This document shows, one piece after another, positions 34,898 through 43,970 of a DNA stretch of 64,000 bases. The stretch's first letter is position 1. Every line of letters begins with the position of its first letter. Both the position numbers and the translations under genes were made by a program. The notes below the pieces were generated by a model, which ran no database searches, had not been told where the DNA came from, and worked only from the letters and a program-made list of their open reading frames with translations. Source of the stretch: JAXGQE01 sp040766585 (GTDB taxonomy: Bacteria; Bacillota; SLNR01); NCBI GenBank assembly GCA_040766585.1, contig JAXGQE010000002.1, forward strand, positions 1 to 64,000, read 5' to 3'.

Positions 34898-36328
34898 TTA
34901 AGTTATTTCTCTCTTCGTATACAGAGTATCACTTTCTGGTATAACTTCTGTTATATCACCTGAATAGGATAATACCAATCCTCGCCTTGCCCTAGTTACA
35001 GCTACATAGATCAGCTTGGCATCCTCACTAAGGGCTTCTTCCCTGTCTTCAAGTGCAGTTATTTTGTCTTTGTCGGGAATGTTCTCTTTACTACAGTGAG
35101 GAATCATAACAGCATCAAATTCAAGACCTTTTGCTGAATGATAGGTTCCAACCGAAATTCCAGGATTATGGTCCCAAGATTTTAGTTCTCTGTCAAGTTC
35201 TTGATAGGATTTCCTAAGTAAATCGAGTTTTGCTTTAACTCTTTTAACTGAGGCTCTGGATCTAACCAATATGGCAACTGACTGTTTATCGGACAATGTG
35301 ACTGCGTTTTTAATTACCCAGTCAAGCTCCTTAGCCTCATCAGAGAATTCTACTAAAACCGGTTTAGGCCCCGACGCTACAGGTTGTTTTGGTGTTACGA
35401 GATCTGCACTTTGTTTGAAAAATGGCTGTTTTGAAATCCCAATGGCCAAATCAGCAATCTCTTTGCTGTTTCGATAATTCTGATCAAACCGCCAGATATC
35501 CTTTGAAACAACACTTAGACCTGCATTTCTCCATGAAATTCTGCCACCATAAATCTGCTGAGCCACGTCACCAAAGAACGTAATACTACCATCTTCAGGT
35601 ACTGCCAGTGCTAAGGACTGCAGCATAACCGGCGATAAGTCTTGCCCTTCATCTATGATAATATGCTTGTACATTCTTTCCTCATCATCAACGAGTAGTT
35701 GATTTTTTACAGTATGAGCAAGGTCATCCCAATCGTACTTATAACCGTATCTTTCTCTGATTGCGAGGTATCTTTCATATACTTCAAAGAAAATTTTTCT
35801 TTTATCTCTGATGATTCTAGTCCCTGAACGCCCAATTCTCTCAGCATCTACATATTCATCCAAGGTAGTAATGCCCATCTTTTGCATCCAGCCTATCTCT
35901 TCATAGAAAACTTCTGGTGCTCTTGATAGGGTCGCATTGTTACCCTCTTCTTCGATGATCTCAGCAATTGCCTCTTTGATATATGTCAATTTTTTATTTT
36001 CTTTTTCGTACGTCATTGAAGGTACTATATCGTAATATCCTAGCAATCCATGATATCCCAGATATCCTCTGGCAAACAAGTGATAGTTTCTCACGTCAAC
36101 CTTATCTAGACTATCTTCACCGATAGCGTTTAAGTATGTTACAAGCGATTTATTAAACGTCACCAATAAGACCTTTTGTGATGTTCTGGTGCGTCTAGCT
36201 AAATAAGCAGCACGATGAATCGCCAATGTTGTTTTCCCACTGCCTGCAGTGCCAAGAACAATATAATGCCCCTGTTCCGGTAAGCACAATACTTCTCTTT
36301 GTTTTCCCTCTGGAGTAGGTAACGGCAT
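34898..36328 (-). CDS. Short UvrD/Rep-like SF1A helicase in accessory operon
   Basis: ATG 36328 behind GGGGG is preferred over a TTG 9 bases up. All SF1A motifs are present in 476 residues: GTAGSGKT (26-33), TFNK (57-60), IIIDEGQD (223-230), GDVAQQIYG (253-261), QNYRNS (283-288), TYHSAKGLE (395-403) and YVAVTRAR (441-448). UvrD proteins are usually above 650 residues; this lacks the large 1B/2B insertions. It precedes the DarT-like gene by 12 bp. It could expose single-stranded DNA for, or be triggered with, the ADP-ribosyltransferase. Role is inference. Size resembles GajB, but no GajA nuclease is near. Confidence 0.85.
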   Translation of the reverse strand: MPLPTPEGKQREVLCLPEQGHYIVLGTAGSGKTTLAIHRAAYLARRTRTSQKVLLVTFNKSLVTYLNAIGEDSLDKVDVRNYHLFARGYLGYHGLLGYYDIVPSMTYEKENKKLTYIKEAIAEIIEEEGNNATLSRAPEVFYEEIGWMQKMGITTLDEYVDAERIGRSGTRIIRDKRKIFFEVYERYLAIRERYGYKYDWDDLAHTVKNQLLVDDEERMYKHIIIDEGQDLSPVMLQSLALAVPEDGSITFFGDVAQQIYGGRISWRNAGLSVVSKDIWRFDQNYRNSKEIADLAIGISKQPFFKQSADLVTPKQPVASGPKPVLVEFSDEAKELDWVIKNAVTLSDKQSVAILVRSRASVKRVKAKLDLLRKSYQELDRELKSWDHNPGISVGTYHSAKGLEFDAVMIPHCSKENIPDKDKITALEDREEALSEDAKLIYVAVTRARRGLVLSYSGDITEVIPESDTLYTKREIT

Positions 36329-36380
36329 GAATATCAACCCCCTTTTGTACGTCTATATCACTACAAAACCTCTCTGCTGT

Positions 36381-36398
36381 TTCGATATTCCGAACCAC
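36381..36398. promoter_or_regulatory. Operator shared with prophage immunity region
   Basis: TTCGATATTCCGAACCAC contains TTCG-N6-CGAA exactly as at 30649-30662 and the 11-mer TTCCGAACCAC exactly as at 30720-30730. It sits just downstream of the accessory operon's -10 box, where a repressor would block initiation. Confidence 0.6.
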
Positions 36399-36404
36399 AT
36401 TTTA

Positions 36405-36433
36405 ATTATACATCCCCAAATTATATTTGTCTA
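36405..36433 (-). promoter_or_regulatory. Promoter of UvrD-DarT-ARH operon
   Basis: On the minus strand TAGACA (36433-36428), a 17-base spacer and a perfect TATAAT (36410-36405) lie about 75 bases before the helicase start codon. The spacing and boxes are near consensus for a housekeeping sigma factor. Confidence 0.7.
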
Positions 36434-36510
36434 TTGTTAGATTTGTTTTTTTGAATTTTGTGTTCCAGAATCTTGATAATTTAATTTTAATTGCCACCTA
36501 CTCTAGCAGC

Positions 36511-36888
36511 TTATTCTAAATCGTCAATAGCTTCAAAAAAAGCTCTCCAAGCACTATCAACTATATCGGAGTCACGTTCTGCCTTTTTTCTTGCTTTCCT
36601 AAGTGCTTCTTTCACCAATTTATTTGATTTTATATACTCAGGAAGATCCATTGGAATTTCATCTCTATCCTCAGATGCCATATCAATGACAATCTCTATC
36701 TCATGATCAGTTAATTGAAACACTTCAGCAAATCTCTTTAATAAATCTAATCCCGGAGGATTCCGTTTGCCCTTTTCGATATCATTGATATAGGCTGGTG
36801 ATAAATCTAATATACTCGCGATTTTTCTTAGGCTCCATCCTAAGGATAGACGTTTTACTTTGAGATACTCTCCAAATTTTCTCTTCAT
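36511..36888 (-). CDS. XRE-family regulator of accessory operon (125 aa)
   Basis: The 125-residue product has an N-terminal helix-turn-helix (GWSLRKIASILDLSPAYINDIE, partly quoted) and a helical C-terminal half (LVKEALRKARKKAERDSDI). It lies 180 bp upstream of the helicase gene, same strand, with the operon promoter between. It may be an autonomous regulator of the cassette or a co-player with the prophage repressor, since the operator boxes look alike. Its own leader (36889-37017) shows only AT-rich sequence. Confidence 0.75.
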   Translation of the reverse strand: MKRKFGEYLKVKRLSLGWSLRKIASILDLSPAYINDIEKGKRNPPGLDLLKRFAEVFQLTDHEIEIVIDMASEDRDEIPMDLPEYIKSNKLVKEALRKARKKAERDSDIVDSAWRAFFEAIDDLE

Positions 36889-37017
36889 TTGATTTAACCT
36901 CTTTCGTTATCTTGTATGCACACTTGCTAACAATTGGTTAAAAAATATATCTGAGTTTCCATTTTTTTCTAACAACAAGGGCAAGCGAATAGCATAGCAA
37001 AATACATGCTACATCGC

Positions 37018-37413
37018 TTATTTTATGATTAGGTACTTTTTATCGCCAAATAGCTCCCTGTCAAAAATTGCACGAATTACGTAAGTATCACCAAACTGGA
37101 TCCTTTCAATTTCAACATCACCCATCATCTTCTTCGCATTAGAAGCTTTGATTCTTATCATTTTCCCTTCCTGGTCAGTCACTTCGATTTGCTTTCTGCC
37201 ATCAATCTTTAATTGACCCAGTTTCGTTCCAGGAATAAAAGGCATTTCTTCTTTTTTGGATCGTTCAATAAAAGCATCCAGACCTTCTGAATAGCAATCT
37301 TTGATTTCTTCTAATGACCCAGATATGTTCTCTCCATAATTTGCATCTGCACAGATGAATCCAAATTCAGCGTGAGGGAAACAAAATTCACAAGCTTTAC
37401 ATTTACCCGACAT
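37018..37413 (-). CDS. Unknown protein with N-terminal Cys cluster (131 aa)
   Basis: MSGKCKACEFCFPHAEFGFIC gives four Cys in the first 22 residues, a likely metal site, followed by an acidic segment with YGENISGSLEE and a beta-rich C-terminus (KIDGRKQIEVTDQEGKMIRI). No family is recognised. It precedes the XRE gene by 129 bp on the same strand and could belong to the cassette or be a leftover boundary gene. The 162 bp between it and galE contains a short open stretch with CRKC (about 37440-37500) but no start codon. Confidence 0.45.
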   Translation of the reverse strand: MSGKCKACEFCFPHAEFGFICADANYGENISGSLEEIKDCYSEGLDAFIERSKKEEMPFIPGTKLGQLKIDGRKQIEVTDQEGKMIRIKASNAKKMMGDVEIERIQFGDTYVIRAIFDRELFGDKKYLIIK

Positions 37414-37575
37414 TAAATCACCTTCTTTTTCTGAACTTTCATACCCGTTCTCATAGTTTTATTATGTTGTCTACATTTTCTGCATAAAACTCCATGCCCC
37501 GTCTTTACTAATCTTGCAAGCCAATTCTCTCTTCAGTTTGCGATTGTTCAAGCGAAGTGATGACTTGAGTTTCGT

Positions 37576-38562
37576 CTACTTCTCATATCCCTTCGGATTA
37601 TTAGAATGCCATCTCCAAGCATCAGTGATAATCTTCTCTAGTGAATCAAATTTTGGTTTCCAGCCTAGCACACTCTTAGCCTTTTCCGACGAAGCAATAA
37701 GTGTCGCTGGATCACCAGCACGTCTTTCTTTCACTTTAGCTGGAATCGGGTGACCAGTCACTTTTATTGTTGTCTCAATTACTTCTTTGACTGAATAGCC
37801 ATTTCCATTTCCTAGATTAAATATATCGCTGTCATTTCCTTTTCTTAAATACTCAAGTGCTTTATAATGAGCTGAAGCAAGGTCCATGACATGAATATAA
37901 TCTCTTACGCATGTTCCATCTTCAGTCGGATAGTCGTCTCCGAACATATAAATCTTATCACGTTTTCCTAGTGGTACCTGAAGAATAAGTGGAATAAGGT
38001 GTGTCTCTGGATGGTGATCTTCACCAATTTCACCGGTCTCATATGCTCCCGCAGCATTGAAGTATCTTAGCGACACATAATTTGTCCCATAAGCCTGGTC
38101 AAACCATTTCATCATCTTTTCCATGGCAAGTTTGGTTTCACCATAAGTGTTGGTAGGAGTTGTCTCATCTGACTCCATAATTGGAAGGCTCTTTGGTTCT
38201 CCGTATGTAGCTGCTGTTGATGAGAATACAATCTTATTTACATTGTTCTCTTTCATCACATCGAGGAGACAGAGCATCCCATAAACATTATTATGATAAT
38301 ATTCATATGGCTTTTCCATACTTTCTCCTACTAGAGAGTTTGCAGCAAAGTGAATCACCGCTTCGATATTATGAATCTTAAAGACCTTGTCTAGCTCTTC
38401 TTTATCTCTAATGTCGATTTTATAGGTATAATTTACGTCAACAGAAGCTTCATGGCCGCTTTGCATATTATCTACAACGATGATATCTTCATTCTGTTTT
38501 TGAAAGTATTTTACGGTATGGCTGCCTATGTAGCCAGCTCCTCCGGTAATTAGTATTGGCAT
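37576..38562 (-). CDS. galE: UDP-glucose 4-epimerase
   Basis: A complete 328-residue SDR epimerase: ITGGAGYIGSHT (4-15) binds NAD, STAATYG contains the catalytic Ser/Thr, and YGETKLAME contains the Tyr-x3-Lys pair. It converts UDP-glucose to UDP-galactose or, in related enzymes, the N-acetyl forms. It is the last gene of the polysaccharide locus in transcription order and the first confident non-prophage gene on that side. Confidence 0.93.
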   Translation of the reverse strand: MPILITGGAGYIGSHTVKYFQKQNEDIIVVDNMQSGHEASVDVNYTYKIDIRDKEELDKVFKIHNIEAVIHFAANSLVGESMEKPYEYYHNNVYGMLCLLDVMKENNVNKIVFSSTAATYGEPKSLPIMESDETTPTNTYGETKLAMEKMMKWFDQAYGTNYVSLRYFNAAGAYETGEIGEDHHPETHLIPLILQVPLGKRDKIYMFGDDYPTEDGTCVRDYIHVMDLASAHYKALEYLRKGNDSDIFNLGNGNGYSVKEVIETTIKVTGHPIPAKVKERRAGDPATLIASSEKAKSVLGWKPKFDSLEKIITDAWRWHSNNPKGYEK

Positions 38563-38571
38563 TTTGATTGG

Positions 38572-39978
38572 TCACCCCCTAAAAAGTGTTCTTTTAATTT
38601 TGTTCAATATCCTTACGCCTAAAGGAATTTTTGTAATATTATTGTATTTTTTAACGTAGGGGTCCATATGCTTAATAAACTCATCAAAACTATTCATTTT
38701 TACTGCTTTTTTGAATGCTTTATAACTTTCTTCATATAAAGTAACTCTCTGTTCGTATACCATCTTTCTATCGTTACTAATACTACTACTTGCATTAAAT
38801 CTTTTTTGAGGACGCCACTCATTACTTATATCTTTTAAATGCAATCTATATGACATCCCTTCTCTTCGATGTCTAAATCCCCCAGCTTGAGAATCGAAAA
38901 TCTTTTCCATGCTTAACTCATCCAAAAACAACTCCTGAATATTATCCTCAATTATCTTTAGAAAAGTTGGGTTCCTAACAACAATTATATTTGTACCATT
39001 TTTGTCATTTGTATATTCTGGTAGCCACGCATCTCCTATTGTAATATCAGCAGTTTCTGCAAGAACATCATCACAAAAGTCACATGATTTAAACTTAAAA
39101 AAGCCATGCCCCCAATTAGATACATATAGTTTATTAGCAGGGCTTTGTCTCGTAACAATCTTATCTCGTACTAGTCCAGTCGCTTCTACTCCATAAAAAC
39201 TATTGGTACTATTATCCGCTTTTACTCTAAAATCGAACTTTAGGAGATTATTTGGATGAATTCCCATTTCCCATGCCATTGATTTAACAAACATATCAGT
39301 TTTTAGATGACCACAAACTAGTCCTATTGTATAAATAATTCTTTTTTGTATAACACTATCAAATTCTGCCAATAATCTTATTCCCTTAATAAAACAAGGT
39401 ATACCAACTAGGGCATATCTAGCAGGATTCTCTCTAACATAGTTAATGACCTCTGACATCTCTATTGGATAGTATTTTGACTTTGATCCTTCAAATAGTT
39501 CAATCTCACTTCTCGATATTTGATAACTAAACATTACATCAGTATTTTTTTGCGGATTTGAATCAGATTTCACATGGATAATTGCATCAACAAGGCCATG
39601 TTTTAGTAATTTAGATGCAATCCATGTACCCATTCCACCCGAACTTCCTTTTTCTCTATATTCTCCTTCTTTTACGTATCCCGCGTAATTTTTTAGATAG
39701 TAACCTGTATACGAGTTGTGCTTTATGCTCTCAACATTGCTATATAGTTTTTCTCCTAATTCATCTTCATTTTTACTTTCATTTGAAAACGGACATATTG
39801 AAAGCAAATTCACATCACTAAGATTTTTTGAATTTACGTTAATTGCTGGTATATATTTGCCATTTTCAGAATATTTCATATTAAAGGATGTTTCTATTGT
39901 GGATGCACAGATACCACATCCTACACAGTAATCATTTGATATAACTGTATCATTTAATTTTTTTGCATTTTCATTCAT
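38572..39978 (-). CDS. Coenzyme F420 hydrogenase/dehydrogenase beta-subunit-like protein of polysaccharide locus
   Basis: I prefer ATG 39978 (MNENAKKLND) after GGGGTGGCTTT; the frame opens 24 bases upstream. CVGCGICAS near residue 17 and an SIC ending a ferredoxin-like pattern suggest an N-terminal iron-sulfur site. The middle shows EKGSSGGMGTWIASKLL and PARYALVGIPCFIKGIR, and later KSCDFCDDVLAETADITIGDAW (partly quoted: CDFCDDVLAETADI). Family members in capsule loci are often next to polysaccharide pyruvyltransferases, as here. The physiological reaction in sugar metabolism is not established. The protein lacks membrane segments. Confidence 0.8.
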   Translation of the reverse strand: MNENAKKLNDTVISNDYCVGCGICASTIETSFNMKYSENGKYIPAINVNSKNLSDVNLLSICPFSNESKNEDELGEKLYSNVESIKHNSYTGYYLKNYAGYVKEGEYREKGSSGGMGTWIASKLLKHGLVDAIIHVKSDSNPQKNTDVMFSYQISRSEIELFEGSKSKYYPIEMSEVINYVRENPARYALVGIPCFIKGIRLLAEFDSVIQKRIIYTIGLVCGHLKTDMFVKSMAWEMGIHPNNLLKFDFRVKADNSTNSFYGVEATGLVRDKIVTRQSPANKLYVSNWGHGFFKFKSCDFCDDVLAETADITIGDAWLPEYTNDKNGTNIIVVRNPTFLKIIEDNIQELFLDELSMEKIFDSQAGGFRHRREGMSYRLHLKDISNEWRPQKRFNASSSISNDRKMVYEQRVTLYEESYKAFKKAVKMNSFDEFIKHMDPYVKKYNNITKIPLGVRILNKIKRTLFRG

Positions 39979-40136
39979 AAAGCCACCCCATTGATAGTTC
40001 ATCTTTAACTCCGAAGTCTTCTTATTAGAATTTTAAAAATCGTATAACTTCCGTGTTCAACTAGTCCAAATAAGTTTAATAAATACCTTTTTAAATACTT
40101 TTAACACCAATATGTTTTTTGTAATGTTTGCAATAA

Positions 40137-41666
40137 TTAATAACGTTTTATAATTTTATCTTTTACTTTAATTAGCGGTTTTCCAATCAAGTCTTTCTCG
40201 TATTTATTCATCCCAGTAAACCACATTGACAAACTAAAAACTATCAAGTATCCAACTCCGGAAAATAGAAATATATTCAATTTGTACAAATCAAATACTC
40301 TATTAAACATTATTCCAACTATTGATGGTAGTATTAGCGAAGGAATAAACTTTAGAATCTGTACCCAAAAAAACCTCATATCCAGACCTGCTTTAGTGTG
40401 ATAATACCAATTCATAAGTATCCCATTTCCAATGAAGAGCGAAATAGCTGTACCAATTGCTGCTCCAACACCTCCGTAGTTTTTTGCTAGGGGTATGGTT
40501 ATTATTATATTAGCAATAGCAATAAATAAATATACCCATGATCTGAATTGATGCATATTCTTAGCTCTAGTAATTTCAATACCTATATTTTGAATTAAGG
40601 GAATAGTAAGGGGTATTATTAATAGCACTAAAATTTTATATGAATCATTATAGTTAGTTCCTGCCCATATGTTAATAAAAGGCTTTCCAAAAAAAATTAG
40701 ACCCGTTGATATTGTTGACAACAAAATAAATTGCACTCTTCCAACTCTTGTAAAAAGCGAAGTTAATTCTACATTGTTATTAGTATCAGCTACCATTTTA
40801 TGAACTCTTGGAATAAAAACTCCAGAAATCGTTGAAGATAATGACATATAATAACTACTTAATTGCGAGGCCAATCCGTATACAGCAACTGATATGGTTC
40901 CGTGAAATCTACCCAAAATAAATTTATCCACATTCCAATTTATTTGATCTACTACCATATTTATGAAAATATATGATGAAAATATTGTCATTTCTTTCAT
41001 CAAAGAAAAGTCAAATCCATTGAACTTAAACTTCATATTAAGATTTTTTCTGCAAAAATACAAATTAACTATTTCAATAAGTATATTCAAAGATGTAGTA
41101 GCAATAACTAAACCAATTGATCCATAACCCATAAACAAAATTGGTAGAACAACAAAAGGATTTGCGACTGTTTTAATCATTTGTAAGAACTTTTGAAATA
41201 CAAACTGCTCATTTGCTATAATATGAGAATTAAAAACAATACTAGGGAAAGATATTGCTAAATTTACAACCATTATTGACATTAGAATTCTCGCTATTGA
41301 AAGTTCTTTTTGTGTTAACTCTGATCCAAATATTGTTTCTGTATTAAAAGCAAGTACTAACCCAGCTAATACTGCAACAACACCAATTATCGAGAATATA
41401 ATTAAGAACATCCCATTCAACTTTGCAATATTATCTTCATCTTCCCTGATTTTATATCTCGAATAATATCGAATATATGCGCTACCAAATCCGAAATTAA
41501 GAACTCCCAGATATGCAACAACTGAAGAAACAAGATTATAAAGTCCATATTCACTTTGTCCTAATAATCGGAGCATGATTGGAGTATAAATAATTGAAAT
41601 TATATACCCAATTACCATTGATATATATGATAAAGCCGCTCCAGCTTTAAGTTGATTTACTCTCAT
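40137..41666 (-). CDS. wzx: Wzx-type oligosaccharide flippase
   Basis: This 509-residue protein has about 12-14 hydrophobic segments (for example YISMVIGYIISIIYTPIML at the start, and GVVAVLAGLVLAF), the size and pattern of MOP-superfamily polysaccharide exporters. It would flip the lipid-linked repeat unit across the membrane for the Wzy-type polymerase encoded nearby. Composition is AT-rich like the surrounding cassette. It ends about 135 bp before the F420-type gene; that gap has no ORF. Confidence 0.88.
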   Translation of the reverse strand: MRVNQLKAGAALSYISMVIGYIISIIYTPIMLRLLGQSEYGLYNLVSSVVAYLGVLNFGFGSAYIRYYSRYKIREDEDNIAKLNGMFLIIFSIIGVVAVLAGLVLAFNTETIFGSELTQKELSIARILMSIMVVNLAISFPSIVFNSHIIANEQFVFQKFLQMIKTVANPFVVLPILFMGYGSIGLVIATTSLNILIEIVNLYFCRKNLNMKFKFNGFDFSLMKEMTIFSSYIFINMVVDQINWNVDKFILGRFHGTISVAVYGLASQLSSYYMSLSSTISGVFIPRVHKMVADTNNNVELTSLFTRVGRVQFILLSTISTGLIFFGKPFINIWAGTNYNDSYKILVLLIIPLTIPLIQNIGIEITRAKNMHQFRSWVYLFIAIANIIITIPLAKNYGGVGAAIGTAISLFIGNGILMNWYYHTKAGLDMRFFWVQILKFIPSLILPSIVGIMFNRVFDLYKLNIFLFSGVGYLIVFSLSMWFTGMNKYEKDLIGKPLIKVKDKIIKRY

Positions 41667-41669
41667 ATT

Positions 41670-42821
41670 CTATTTCGCATCCTTAATTTCCAACGCTTTT
41701 ATTAAGAACATTAATGATTGTTGTCTTTGTTTATCTAAAAGATTATCTATTTTTTCGAAATCTGGTTCTTCATGCAGGCTTTCTTTCTTTGTTATTTCAT
41801 CGACATTTTGCACTATATATCTATCTATTCCATATCTTTTTCCCAAATCAATGAATCTTGTAGCTCTTAATTCTTCAGTATAATACGCTAAAAATGGTTT
41901 ATGATATTTTAACGAAAACAAAACTCCATGAAAAGAATCTGTATACACAAACTTTGCATTTTTAAACATATTTAGCCATTCATAAGGATCAAGATCATAG
42001 AATACTTTATCTGCAAATGGAGATAATTCAAAATTCATTGTTGGTATTTTTATAGAATATACAGGTAAATCTCCATATTTATTTTTTATGTTTTCTATTG
42101 CTTTTACATGAGACCCTTCAATTTCCTTTCCTAATACATATGTTAAAATGTAATTCTCTTTTTCATCTCGAATTTTTTCATCAATCTCAAAATCAAATAA
42201 CAACGTTGGATCACCAACAATTTCGACCTCCTTATTTATTATTTTTTTTACAAAATCATAACTGTGCTCATTTCTTACAGAAATATGATGAAACTCGCTT
42301 AGCGCATTTCTTAATATATCTATATCTTCACTTTTTACTTCTTTTATTGTTGAATCTGGAGCATAACTTATCTTTTTACCATTAAAGGCATCTCCAAAAT
42401 CCAGAAAATATATTGGACTTTTTCTTTGACTTGGATTCCAGACCTGGTCACTTCCTACAATAATAGCAGAGTAATTATTAAGTATATTCTTTAAAGAATT
42501 TTCATTGACTTGTTGACTAAGATTCATCTCAATGTCTCTAAATTGGTTGAATTTATTACTAATCATTTCACAATGTTTCTTCATTATATTTATTTTTTTT
42601 AATATTTTTACCACATTTAAATCTTCCAATTTATTGCTAAATATTTTTCTTCTAATTCCTAAGTTAGATATTATGCTATAAGGTTGATAACTCGAGGGTA
42701 CGAAATTAATAATTTCTACATCATAGCCCAAAGATTTAATAGTGTTGTGTAAAGATAGTGCTTGTAAAACACCTCCGTAGTTATTCGAATAATGAAAAGT
42801 CAAAATTCCGATTTTGCCCAT
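41670..42821 (-). CDS. Polysaccharide pyruvyltransferase family protein
   Basis: The 383-residue product begins GILTFHYSNNYGGVLQALSLH, and contains IIVGSDQVWNP near residue 115 and FKNAKFVYTDSFHGVLFSLKY toward the C-terminus. These are the family's conserved blocks (GSDQVW; TDSFHG). CsaB-like members add ketal pyruvate to cell-wall sugars using phosphoenolpyruvate. Next to it is the F420-like gene, a recurrent pairing. Whether it transfers pyruvate here is not certain, since the family is broader. Confidence 0.85.
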   Translation of the reverse strand: MGKIGILTFHYSNNYGGVLQALSLHNTIKSLGYDVEIINFVPSSYQPYSIISNLGIRRKIFSNKLEDLNVVKILKKINIMKKHCEMISNKFNQFRDIEMNLSQQVNENSLKNILNNYSAIIVGSDQVWNPSQRKSPIYFLDFGDAFNGKKISYAPDSTIKEVKSEDIDILRNALSEFHHISVRNEHSYDFVKKIINKEVEIVGDPTLLFDFEIDEKIRDEKENYILTYVLGKEIEGSHVKAIENIKNKYGDLPVYSIKIPTMNFELSPFADKVFYDLDPYEWLNMFKNAKFVYTDSFHGVLFSLKYHKPFLAYYTEELRATRFIDLGKRYGIDRYIVQNVDEITKKESLHEEPDFEKIDNLLDKQRQQSLMFLIKALEIKDAK

Positions 42822-42833
42822 ACTAACCCCCCT

Positions 42834-43958
42834 CTATTTTCTCCACACCATCTTATTTACTATCCCTGTATAACTTTGAATTAGTTTAACTACCTTAGTA
42901 CTTACATTCTCATCTACATAATTTGGCACATCTTCTCCCAGATCTCCTTGAGCATTCATCTCAACAGCCATATCTACAGCTTGAAGAACTTGTTCTGTGG
43001 TTATGCTGCCAATTACCATATTACCCTTATCCAAGGCTTCTGGTCTTTCTGTACTTGTTCTCACAGACACTGCTGGAAACTTAAAATAAGAAGCCTCTTC
43101 TGCAATTGTTCCACTATCTGACACCACACAAAACGAGTTCTGTTGAAGGTGATTATAGTCGGCAAATCCAAATGGCTGTAAGCTCCTCACATTTGAATGG
43201 AACTTAAATCCTCTTTGCTCTATGAACTTCTTGCTTCTTGGATGAGTACTGTAGATAACCGGAAGATCATAGTTTTCAGCCATAGCATTGACAGCATTCA
43301 TTAGGGCCATGAAATTATCTTCATTATCGATGTTTTCTTCCCGGTGAGCTGATAATAGAATATACTTCCCTTTTTCTAATCCTAATGTCTCAAGCACCTT
43401 ACTACTATCGATTTTCTCTTTATTAACCTTAAGTACTTCTGCCATTGGTGAACCAACAACATAAGTTCGTTCTTTTGGAACGCCTTCCCAATTCAAGTAA
43501 TTCCTTGCATGTTCTGTATAACAAAGATTTACATCACTAGTATGATCAACAATCCTTCTATTAATCTCTTCAGGAAGGTTTTCATCAAAACATCTATTTC
43601 CTGCTTCCATATGGAAAATTGGAATCTTAAGCCTCTTAGCAGAAATCACGCTCAGGCATGAGTTAGTATCTCCTAGAACAAGTACAGCATCCGGTTGTTC
43701 TTGCACCATGATTTCATAAGACTTTGCTAGTACATTCCCCATGGTTTGACCCAAATTATCACCTACAACATTAAGATAAAAGTTGGGTTCTCTTATACCT
43801 AGATTTTCAAAAAACACTTGGTTCAGTTCATAGTCATAATTCTGTCCTGTATGAACCAGTATATGCTCAAAGTACTTATCACTTTTCTTAATCACTTCTG
43901 AAAGTTTTATGATTTCAGGGCGAGTACCCACGATTGTCATTAATCTTAATTTCTTCAT
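42834..43958 (-). CDS. UDP-N-acetylglucosamine 2-epimerase family enzyme
   Basis: A complete 374-residue non-hydrolysing 2-epimerase: VGTRPEIIKLSEVI at the start, HTGQNYDYELNQVFF, HMEAGNRCFDENLPEE, and VSDSGTIAEEA. It follows the CapE-like dehydratase and the reductase in the same direction with 12-bp spacing, so it most likely works on their UDP-L-sugar product, setting position 2. This parallels CapG/WbjD and WbvD. No anomalies. Confidence 0.9.
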   Translation of the reverse strand: MKKLRLMTIVGTRPEIIKLSEVIKKSDKYFEHILVHTGQNYDYELNQVFFENLGIREPNFYLNVVGDNLGQTMGNVLAKSYEIMVQEQPDAVLVLGDTNSCLSVISAKRLKIPIFHMEAGNRCFDENLPEEINRRIVDHTSDVNLCYTEHARNYLNWEGVPKERTYVVGSPMAEVLKVNKEKIDSSKVLETLGLEKGKYILLSAHREENIDNEDNFMALMNAVNAMAENYDLPVIYSTHPRSKKFIEQRGFKFHSNVRSLQPFGFADYNHLQQNSFCVVSDSGTIAEEASYFKFPAVSVRTSTERPEALDKGNMVIGSITTEQVLQAVDMAVEMNAQGDLGEDVPNYVDENVSTKVVKLIQSYTGIVNKMVWRK

Positions 43959-43970
43959 TCCACTTGCCCC

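Noticed and set aside
34898..36328. Gabija (GajB) system
   Set aside because: Helicase size is similar, but there is no OLD-family GajA nuclease next to it.
37440..37530. Small CRKC-containing open stretch
   Set aside because: No start codon or ribosome site; may be a remnant but cannot be supported as a gene.
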